Source of the DNA: Turnera subulata
Taxonomy: Eukaryota > Streptophyta > Magnoliopsida > Malpighiales > Passifloraceae
Length of the DNA: 64,000 nt
NCBI GenBank assembly: GCA_028386065.3
Contig: JAKUCV010007264.1
Location: forward strand, 88,265-152,264
Reading direction: 5' to 3'
The notes beneath the pieces were generated by a model. It was not told the origin of the DNA. It ran no database searches and saw only the letters and a list, made by a program, of their open reading frames with translations. Made by a program: the position numbers and the translations under genes. This document shows positions 55,892-64,000 of the stretch, piece by piece. How positions within the stretch are numbered: position 1 is the first letter of the stretch; the number at the start of each line of letters is the position of its first letter.

Positions 55892-58093
55892 TAATTTGGG
55901 CCCGCGTAAGGCATTCGTGGTAGTTCTGATGTGGATTGACCCAAAAAAAAGGTAGGGGTGTTTTTTCTCTTAAGAATTAACGATCAGAGTCGGTTCTCAC
56001 AGTTTTCAACTACTTGTGAAGTAGTACATACACGATAACCGTCCCACTGCTTTGGTTTTGTTAGAACCTCGAATAAGTGTGCGCAGAGCTAATCTCATTA
56101 TCAAATGCTTGGGTTTCTCTCAATCCTATAGAATTGAAACTAATGGTTTTTCTGGTAGTATTTGGATCCGGTAGAAGGGTGTTGTGTGTAACAGCCCGGG
56201 TAAAATTTTTGATTTTTACCGGGACTATAAAAGTCTTTTTACCGTGATTTACTGTTGAATTAATCTTGGGTAATTAATTCAAGGTAAATCGAGCGTCGTT
56301 TTTCGAAACCGAGAGTTTTTCCGCGCTCGTGATTTTTCCGTGGATTTTTCGAGCCTAAGTTGGTATTTTTCGGGTTTCAGAATTCTCGGAAAAATCACAC
56401 CGGAAAATAACTAAGGGGGTATCAGTTATTTTCTGGTCCCGATCGGACTTGCTCTGTAATGCAGACAAGCTGCATTATTATAGAGTCACAAGTCGTACAA
56501 TATCATTACGACTATAAAAGCAGAGAAAGCAGGAACCAGGAGAGGAAGAAGAGAAGGGAAAAAAGAGAAAAGGAGAGGAAAAAGAAGAAGAGAGGAAAAA
56601 AAAGAAAAGAGAGAAAAAGAAAAAAATAATAAAAAGAGAAGAAAAAAAGAAAAAAAAGGAAAAAAAAGAAAAGAGAAAATCAGAAAAAAAAAGTGAGGGA
56701 GGAAATAAGAAGAAAAAAAGAAAGAAAAAAAAAAGAAGCAAAAGCAAAATCGGAAAATAGAAAGGAAAAAGGAAGAAAATAGAAAAAAAGAAGGAAAAGA
56801 AAAAAAAGAAAATCAGAAAAAAGAAGTGAACAATAGCGTCACCACCTTCCTCCTTCCGGTTACTGTTCACGTGTAGCAGTTCCAGGCCGAGTCTCGACAC
56901 ACCGCCGCCACCAGCACGCTCGCCGTGCCAACGCAATTCCAACCCCGCCGCCTCCGCCTGACGTCGCTGCCTGACGCGCCTGTGGAAGGCGTTGACCCGT
57001 CGGCAGACCCGACGGATCCAGCTCCTCGGCGTCTCCCGCTTCCTGCCGGCGTTGCAGCGCTGGTTTTCCGCCGCCCCCGCGCCGCTCGTGCCGCCTCGAC
57101 GTCGTGGCTGTGCTCGCCCTTCCTTCCCGCGCTCGCCGTCGCCGTCGCAGCTGCTCAACCCGAGGTGAGACCCGCGTCCGACCCGTTTCATCTGGTCGAG
57201 TCGCGCCTTGAAACTGTGGAGCTTGGGTTGGGTCGTGTGGATTGGGCTTGGCGTGGGCCGCTTGGGCTTGCACAGTGCGAGCCTGGGCCTGGTCCTGTTT
57301 AGCCCAGTCCGTAAATTTTTTTAAAATATATATATATGTATGAAATCTAATTAAAATCTGAAAAAAATATATTTACCTTGAGAAAATTATGGTTAATTTA
57401 ATTCTGGTGTTTTTAGGAAAATATAAATATATATACTTTGATAAATAATTAAGTTATGTTTGGAAAAACTATTATTGTTTGAAAAAAATATATATGCCAT
57501 GAAAATAAATTCTGGAAATTTAATACATGTATTATTTTCTCAAGAAAATTATGGTTGAGGAATTTATATATATATGTACTTTGGAATTAAAGGTAATTAT
57601 ATTTTGTTGAAAATATTATTATATATGGAAAAAGATAAATACTATATAAATATTTTCTGGAAATTATAAATAGGTTATTACTTTTCTGGAAAATTATGGA
57701 AACTATAATTTCGGAAATTATAATTATTTTATGAAAATATTTTGAAAAGAATTTTTAATTAAAGTATGGTACCGAAATTATATTCGGAAATACGTACGGT
57801 ATTATATTTTCGGTAAAAGATGATAATAAAGGATAAGAACCGGGATGGGTATATTTCGCAGTTTGGGCATCATAGTATACCGATTATGTGCATTTATGTG
57901 TATATATTGTCTTGTGGTATAGGTTTGGATATCGGGCAATTTCACGAGGAGTCGGCGTCGGACCGGTCAATGTTTTCCGGAGTTGAGTAATCTGCCAAGG
58001 TGAGGATGGATTTCCTTCAATATCTGCTTGTATTACTCGTTATTGTGTTTGTTGATTATTACATTGTTGGTTGCCACATTTGTGTTATGTTTC

Positions 58094-58468
58094 GGGATGT
58101 TTATCCCATTGTCTTGATTGTGGTCGGGATGTTTATCCCATGCCGGTTTTGGATGTTTATCCTTGCGTCTTTTTGGTTTACATATAATGGAATAAATAAT
58201 AAATTGTGGAAGGATGTCGATCCTTGATTTTGGATGGGATGTCTATCCCGGGATTTTGGTTAGGGATGTCGATCCCTACGATTTGATTTTGACGACGATA
58301 ATATAATTGTCACGTGGTAAGTAGTGGTACGACTCGATGGTTTAAGACTATTTCGTGGTGGCCTTGACCTGGGTTCTTGTGATAAGCATGTCTATGCTTG
58401 GGATGTCTATCCCGTGATTATTTTTGGGATGTCTATCCCTGGATTCGTATTTTTGGGATGTCGATCCC
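58094..58468 (+). repeat. Array of ten short hairpins, GGGATGTCTATCCC type
   Basis: Copies start at 58094, 58126, 58151, 58211, 58236, 58263, 58384, 58400, 58426 and 58455. Each is a 4-6 bp stem (GGGAT/ATCCC) closing a loop GTTT, GTCT or GTCG. Two copies carry paired stem changes: AAGGAT/ATCCTT (58211-58224 with its flank) and AAGCAT/ATGCTT (58384-58399). No comparable array occurs in copies 1 and 2. Confidence 0.85.
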
Positions 58469-58685
58469 TGGGTTCTCTGGATTTGGTCTGGCACCCGAAA
58501 TGTGTTGATAACCAGGTCTGACCTCTAGCTTATCCGTGACGGGGCCCAGAAAAGATAAAATTGGATAATTGGATTTTATTTGAGTCTTTTCGGTCTTGGA
58601 CCGGTTTTGGGTCTTGTCTTTTGGTTGTCTGTTATGTTTGGACCTTGAGTAATTATAGTTGCATATTGATTGTCTTTCCTTCGTC

Positions 58686-58706
58686 GGTGAGCACTTCGGA
58701 CTCACC
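58686..58706 (+). other. Conserved hairpin near the 3' end of solo LTR copy 3
   Basis: GGTGAG, loop CACTTCGGA, CTCACC, followed by CCTCAC as in copies 1 and 2. It lies 337 bp from the LTR end. Confidence 0.7.
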
Positions 58707-60263
58707 CCTCACCTGCGGGCTTTCATCCCGTAGGATGGGTTATTTGTTGTACAGGTTTGGTGCATTCCAAACAGGCTGCGGCGTTATCCCTTGGACAGGG
58801 CTCGGATCCATAGTTTGCATCAGTGTCGCATACAGTGTATTGTGAGTTGTTAAGTCTTCCGCTGTGCATTGTTTTACTATTATTGGGCCATTGGGCCGGT
58901 TGAATTATTATTGTTGTTTTTATTATGGGCTGTTGAGCCCGGATATCTGTTGTACACACTGTATGCTGGGCTTTGTTGGGTTGGGTTGTCACAGTTTCGG
59001 CACGTGTTTACTGTGTACGGTAAATACGGGTCGGGGCGTTTCATTGTGTTTCTGTTCACATTCTCTTTATTCACCTGCAAATTGTTCATATGCGAATTTA
59101 GTCTACTGGTGTTGTTTTCTTTTTTTACTGTAGTCTATGGAAACCCGTGTCTGTCGAATTTTCTTTGAAATAACCTTATTCACTCCCATCAGACGGAGCC
59201 TTGGGTCCTGTGTGAGGATTTTGATGCAATATGCAGTTCCACTGAGGCGAGAAGCACGTCTCTGAGGCGAGGATGTCAAAAATTCAACGAATGTAATATA
59301 CTGGATTTTGGGTACAATGGGCTCGCTTTCACTTGGCGTCACGGTCTGAAATAGGATAGGCTTAATCGTGCCTTATATAACCAAGATTGAATTTTCTACA
59401 TTCCTACTATTGCTATCTATCACCTGCCTATGCTCCATTCTGACCATTGCCTTATTTTAATTGATTTTACTAGTCTATGCACTAGACCTTTCTCGGCCTC
59501 TATCCCATTTCACTTTTAAGCGAGTTAGCTCACTCACTCTAATTTTTCAGACTTTGTGCAGAATGCATAGAGAATAGATTGTGCTTTTGTTGTGGCCCTC
59601 AACTCCTTAAGTGCAAACCTATAGAAGTGGCAAGTCGAGGTATTTGGGAATATTTTTCATCAGAAATGTTCTCTTCAGTTTCAGATTGCAGGAATTCGGA
59701 GAGCATTGTCCCTCTATCATTCTGACCATTTGGTTAATGTGGAAGCTTAATTGAAACTTGAAAAAAATAGTATCTTGCAATCCACTGGTTTCAAAAATCT
59801 AAGAAACAATAGATTACCTAGGGGGTAGAAACACAACCTTCTTTCATGCTAGTACTATGGCAAGGCGTAGGCATAATGAAATACGAGCGTTGAAGGACGA
59901 GCATGGATGTTGGGATACTGATGACTACAATTCATGGCCACTCAGTTTTTTCAATTGCTTTTTAGTGAGGAGTTACTACAGTGGCCGCCATTACCAATAT
60001 TGGGTTTATTCCCTATCCTCTCTTCAGAGTATTTATCTTCTTTGGCTGCGGTGCCTACGGATTTGGAAATCAAGGCAGCCCTCTTCGGTATTGGCCCTTA
60101 TAAAGCCCCTAGGCCTGATCAGTTCCATGCGGCTTTCTTTCATACTCAATGGAATGTGGTGCCTCCAGGTCTGCTCATTTATTGCGAGATCATTTTTCTG
60201 GCAACCAATGGCGTTCCTCAATGAATGAGACTAATCTGGTGCTTATCTCTAAAATTGTGCTAG

Positions 60264-61970
60264 TGTAATATGCCCAAAAGCCAATCAATGGATGGTTGTT
60301 TGTAGTCATGTATATACATTAAGGTTATTCCAATAAATATGATTATGAGATAATCGCTTGTACAAATTTATAACCCTAGAATACTTTGTATTCTTAAAAT
60401 GTCCCTAGTCGTTTATTATTATGGATGGGTTGTAATAATAAATTAAGACTAGCGTATGTTGAGAATTATATGAGATATGAATTCTACATACGGGTACAAG
60501 TTAGAGAACTTTTGGACTGGACAGACCCACATAAGAATCCTACATGGAACGTTATATGATAGTCATTAGTGGTTCTTTTATATGTATTGTCCTTAGACCT
60601 GAGATCATCAAGGTTCCCAACATATGAGTCGTATACTTTGATATTATTTCTAGTCATCCGTAACTGGGTGGACTTAAGGGTAATCATTGGGTATAAGATA
60701 AATGTGTAGTGGGTTTTGATTGATCAAGATGGGATTCGTCCGACCCATATAACGGGTATATTATCAGATGGGCTTCTTGATAGAGTTGAACTGTTAAATG
60801 CATGGCCATGCTCGGATTATATGATATGGTGATATCATTAGGATCCGTTTTACACAGTTAACTTGGGGATCAAGAAACTAAGATTAAACATATACGAGAT
60901 TGACATTTTCCATGTCTCGGTTTAATCTTGATAACGGGACGAAAGGACGATGACATGTTCCGAGGCATATAGAATCAGTACTGATCTTGTCGTTCGGATA
61001 GCAATGATGTGTTGCTAGACGTTGCTCTTTGCTTATAATTGTAAAATGAGATTTTACAATTATTGCCGGACGTTACAAGTGCCTACAGGGACATACACAT
61101 AGAACCGTTGATTCGAGCAGATGGTTGAACCGTGGTTGGACCATGGTTCGACCGGGTGTGGTTGGACCATGGTTGGACCGAGTCATTTGGGTTGGTTTGG
61201 TTCACTAGTTACCAAAATTATTGAACCTGAATTATTACTCAAAAAGGACGAAATTGATGTGTCATTATTATATATATAGTGATATGTATGATTAAAGTGT
61301 AGTTAGTGGAAACATGATCATGTAGATGATTGTGACTAAAGTGTTGATAATGGAAACTCAATCATACATATTGACATATGATAATATATATATATGTGTG
61401 ATCAGGTTGGTTATTTCTATATGAACTAACGTTGAATATATATATGTTGATATATATGATTGAGTTAGTGGAGACATGATCATGTTGATGATTGTGACTA
61501 AAGTATAGATAATGGAAAACACAATCATGCATGATAAAATGTATGTGTGATTAGGTTGACCATTTCTATATATAAACTAACGTTGATACATATATGATAT
61601 GTATGTGAAAGAAAGTGGTTAATGAGATTAACACACAAAAGAATACACACTTCATTCTTGAGAAAGAAACACATCAAACACTAGTCTCTAGCTCTCGAAA
61701 ATTCTGCAGCTAGCACTGCGGTTCGGGAGTGCTCGGGTTAGTAATCGTGTGACGATTGCTAGCGGTCATCGACGGTTCGTGTGGATACCGTAGAGGAGTC
61801 GGATTTCTGTCCGGTTCTTGCTGATTCGGATCATCAGTTGAGTGAAAGATCTCAACCTAACCAGGTACGAATTTTTGTTATTCGGTTTACCCCGTTTCAC
61901 ATGGATCCTCCATTAGTTCCGGGTTTTCCGCTGCGCATATTGTCTCTTTTTGCATACCCGGTTACTTACA
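60264..61970 (+). repeat. 5' LTR of the copia element
   Basis: TGTAATATGCCCAAAAGCC...GGTTACTTACA, about 1707 bp. It contains GACCATGGTT repeats (about 61139-61177) and a tandem duplication of about 164 bp (GTTAGTGG-RACATGATCATGT units starting near 61302 and 61466). The boundary rests on TG...CA ends and the primer site that follows, because the second LTR is not in the window. Confidence 0.7.
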
Positions 61971-61971
61971 G

Positions 61972-61983
61972 TGGTAGCGGAGC
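61972..61983 (+). promoter_or_regulatory. Primer-binding-site-like sequence of the copia element
   Basis: TGGTAGCGGAGC lies one base after the LTR end, identical to the sites at 14800 and 29626. Confidence 0.7.
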
Positions 61984-63059
61984 CTCTTGTGAAGCTCTAA
62001 ACCGAATTGTTGTGCATATGTGATATGTTCATCTTAACGTATGTGATATGTTAAGTTCAATTTGGTGTATGTGATATGCTGAATTCATTTTGTATGTGTT
62101 ATGCTGAATTCGTTTGTATATGTGATATATGTTGAAGTTATTTTTGTCAAAAGTGTTTTGATATCAGGCACTTGATTGGTATGTGATATCAATCAAAGTG
62201 TGTTTTGGTAGAAAGTCGAATGAGTTCGACAAGGGTGCTTGAAAGGTATATGATACCTACAACAACGATGTTCTGGAATCTAGTGACTTCAACAGCAAAT
62301 TTGGGGCAGAAGGAGGCCGAATTGGTGTCTGGTCTGAACAGCAAAGTTGTAGAAATACTTCTTATCTTTCCAGAGACACTAAAATTGCACCAAACTGAGC
62401 TCTACAGCTCTAGATATGGCCAAAATACTGAGTGCTGCCAAGTAGTTGGGAGAATCAGATTCTCAAAACATCGATGTTAAAGTTAGACATCAATGTTCAC
62501 ATGTATTTTTGGTTTCCAAATTTACAAAACATCAATGTATGAATTTTTGATTATATGAATGTGATGTATGAACATATGTTGATGTAAATATTAAGTTCTT
62601 AGTTGCCTTCCATGATATGCACTTATCATTGCTTAGATCAATACTTGGTAGTTTTTGCCAAAGCAAGGTGCCAATGTTTATCCTAGCAAGGTGCGACTGG
62701 ATAATTGTAATATCTGAACTGCTTATTGTGGGTTTGGACTTAACTAGGTCATCTTAATAGGATTAAGGACTTAGAGGCAAGGAGTTGGGTAATGTCTATA
62801 AGATAGACAAGAACAAGTGTTGTTCGCTCAACTATCCAAGAATTACATGAGATGTAATTGACAAGAGTTGTCTACCTAAATAGCTATGATGTAGGCGATC
62901 AGCCAAATCTGACTTATATTGTAGTGAAATATGGATCTTGGCCTACTTATGATTATTTTATTTTCATAGTAGGAGCATCATTTAATAGAATTCCTTGTTA
63001 AATGATTTATGTATACATGACTCTTATTTCTGTGAGTTGATCTTTGTTGTAGAGCTACC
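61984..63059. other. Leader between LTR and gag of the copia element
   Basis: TATGTGATATG-type words repeat about six times between 62013 and 62130. An open frame at 62205-62480 (alternative start) has no recognised domain. Confidence 0.5.
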
Positions 63060-64000
63060 ATGGCACAAAACACAGGTACACTATCATTGCGAACGGTCCT
63101 TGAGAAGGAAAAGCTGAATGGGAATAATTTCCTAAAGTGGTATCGCAATTTGAGGATTGTCCTCAAACAAGAAAAGAAGTTGTATGTCCTTGAAGGGCCT
63201 GTTCCGATTGAACCGGCGCCTAATGCTCCTAGGGCAGAAAGGGATGCTTACAAGAAGCATCTTGACGATGCATTGGATGTCGCATGTCTTATGCTAATAG
63301 CCATGGAATCTGGGCTTCAGAAGCAACATGAGAATATGGGGGCGTTCGATATGATCGAACACCTAAAGATGCTCTTTGATGAGCAAGCAAGGCATGAGAG
63401 GTATGAGACCTCTAAGGCATTGTTCCAATGTAGGATGGCAGAGTCATCACCCGTGAGACCTCATGTGCTCAAAATGATTGGATACATTGAGAGCCTTGAG
63501 GGTCTTGGTTTTCCTTTGCAAAAGGAGTTGGCGGTTGATCTAGTCCTGCAATCGTTGCCGGACAATTACAGCCAATTTGTCATGAACTTCAATATGAATC
63601 ATCTTGACAAATCGTTGTCTGAGTTGCTTAACATGTTGGGAACAGCTGAGCAACAAATGAGGGCAAACAAATCCAACATTTTGATGATTAGAAAGGGCAA
63701 AGGAAAGGGTAAAGCAAAGTTTAACAAGAAGAAGAAATGGGCCAAAAAGTTTGGTGTATGTGCATCTTCTTGTGATCATGTGCTGAAACCTAAGGGTGGT
63801 ATTGCAAAGGAAGGACATTGTTTCCATTGCAATAAACCGGGCCATTGGAAGCGCAACTGCCCTATTTACCTTGAAGAGGTGAAGAAAAGGAAGGGAAGTG
63901 AGACTTCCACTTCAGGTATTTTCGTTATAGAAGCTAATATCTCTATCTCTGCATCATGGGTATTAGATACCGGATGTGGTTCTCACATTTGTGTAAATGT
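63060..64000 (+). CDS. Copia gag-pol polyprotein, N-terminal 313 codons (partial)
   Basis: ATG at 63060 opens a frame without stops to the window end. Residues 1-210 are a copia Gag domain (UBN2 type), with LEKEKLNGNNFLKWYRNLRI at the start, MLFDEQARHERYETSKALF in the middle and SLPDNYSQFVMNF towards the end. A Lys-rich stretch follows, then the zinc knuckle CFHCNKPGHWKRNC (about 63820-63861) and the start of the aspartic protease with active-site motif WVLDTGCGSH (about 63958-63987). No defects are seen, so this copy may be young. The remainder of pol is beyond the window. Confidence 0.9.
   Translation, partial: MAQNTGTLSLRTVLEKEKLNGNNFLKWYRNLRIVLKQEKKLYVLEGPVPIEPAPNAPRAERDAYKKHLDDALDVACLMLIAMESGLQKQHENMGAFDMIEHLKMLFDEQARHERYETSKALFQCRMAESSPVRPHVLKMIGYIESLEGLGFPLQKELAVDLVLQSLPDNYSQFVMNFNMNHLDKSLSELLNMLGTAEQQMRANKSNILMIRKGKGKGKAKFNKKKKWAKKFGVCASSCDHVLKPKGGIAKEGHCFHCNKPGHWKRNCPIYLEEVKKRKGSETSTSGIFVIEANISISASWVLDTGCGSHICVN

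Larger units (their letters stand above)
56187..59043 (+). mobile_element. Solo LTR of the large-LTR family (copy 3)
   Basis: The LTR is 2857 bp, from TGTAACAGCCCGGGTAAAA to TACGGGTCGGGGCGTTTCA, flanked by the perfect duplication TTGTG (56182-56186 and 59044-59048). Features are a purine-rich tract (56515-56835), a GC-rich leader region (to about 57300), AAGGTGAGGAT (57997), the ten-hairpin array (58094-58468), the conserved hairpin (58686-58706) and CTCGGATCCAT and CTTCCGCTGTGCATT blocks shared with copies 1 and 2. There is no internal region, so it is a solo LTR. Confidence 0.88.
56010..60240 (+). mobile_element. L1-type LINE ORF2 remnant, split by a solo LTR
   Basis: The left part (about 56010-56186) encodes an endonuclease start: VLLEPRISVRRANLIIKCLGF-like, then FSGSIWI. 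It resumes after the solo LTR (59049 onward) in the same frame across the TTGTG duplication, with FTVVYGNPCL and, after a frameshift, NILDFGYNGLAFTWRHG and a DRLNRAL region near 59280-59380. Reverse-transcriptase N-terminal motif GIGPYKAPRPDQFHAAFF lies at about 60090-60140. Many stops and frameshifts are present, and the 3' part is lost near 60240 where a copia element begins. Confidence 0.8.
60264..64000 (+). mobile_element. Ty1/copia retrotransposon, 5' part, truncated by the window edge
   Basis: It comprises a 5' LTR (60264-61970), a primer-site-like TGGTAGCGGAGC (61972-61983), a leader of about 1.1 kb, and an intact gag-pol start at 63060 that remains open to the window end. The gag type (UBN2-like), CCHC knuckle and protease order fit Ty1/copia. 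The element inserted at the end of a LINE remnant. The 3' LTR and target-site duplication lie outside. Confidence 0.85.

Noticed and set aside
56478..57302. Long open frames on both strands (237 and 125 codons)
   Set aside because: These fall in the purine tract and GC-rich leader of a solo LTR. Low-complexity Phe, Arg and Ala-rich translations have no domain.
59857..60228. Two overlapping plus-strand frames as independent genes
   Set aside because: The second carries the KAPRPDQF-type motif of LINE reverse transcriptase. Both belong to the decayed LINE ORF2.

Overview
This is nuclear DNA from a flowering plant, most likely a eudicot. The evidence is a PLS-class pentatricopeptide-repeat (PPR) gene, a spliced plant glycosyltransferase gene, decayed MYB/SANT-like coding sequence, inserted plant organelle DNA (sdh3, sdh4 and petD fragments), and very dense LTR, LINE, SINE and MITE content. 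I cannot name the species.

Only two genes look intact: an intronless PPR gene (40325-42679, +) and a three-exon glycosyltransferase-like gene (52989-55109, -). A short ORF at 37000-37233 with a TATA box is a weaker candidate. Downstream of the PPR gene lie two decayed copies of its 3' end (about 45770-46360 and 47515-47760), so there was once a tandem PPR cluster.

Layout: 1-1701, end of a decayed copia element; 2465-2833, two SINEs stacked on a shared target site; 6240-8983, MITE-like elements seated in TA repeats, one carrying about 17 palindromic GGTCGACCT-like motifs; 9190-11440, organelle-derived DNA; 12190-13863, MYB/SANT pseudogene; 13879-21391, a young Ty3/gypsy element with TSD TAGAC and five in-frame stops; 21848-22065, a SINE; 22203-24311, a LINE that appears to have ORF1 only; 24963-31439, a Cassandra-like 5S-bearing small retroelement split by a 5.5 kb large-LTR element; 32025-35259, a related solo LTR; 37781-38305 and 39099-39717, two hAT-type MITEs; 40325-47760, PPR locus; 47829-50628, a compact LTR element with an intact 680-codon ORF of unknown function; 52989-55109, glycosyltransferase; 55484-55891, a MITE; 56010-60240, LINE ORF2 remnant split by a third large solo LTR (56187-59043); 60264-64000, 5' part of a copia element running off the window.

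The most interesting items are: (i) the 2.8 kb LTR element whose intact ORF shows no gag or pol motif; (ii) the three related large LTRs, each with a hairpin in the same place about 300 bp from the 3' end and arrays of short inverted repeats, including ten GGGATGTCTATCCC-type hairpins with compensatory changes in one; (iii) the palindrome array inside a terminal-inverted-repeat element; (iv) the Cassandra-like/large-LTR nest, solved by two sets of perfect target-site duplications. Repeat boundaries, TSDs and splice sites were read directly from the sequence. Family names come from recognised motifs and no database was searched.
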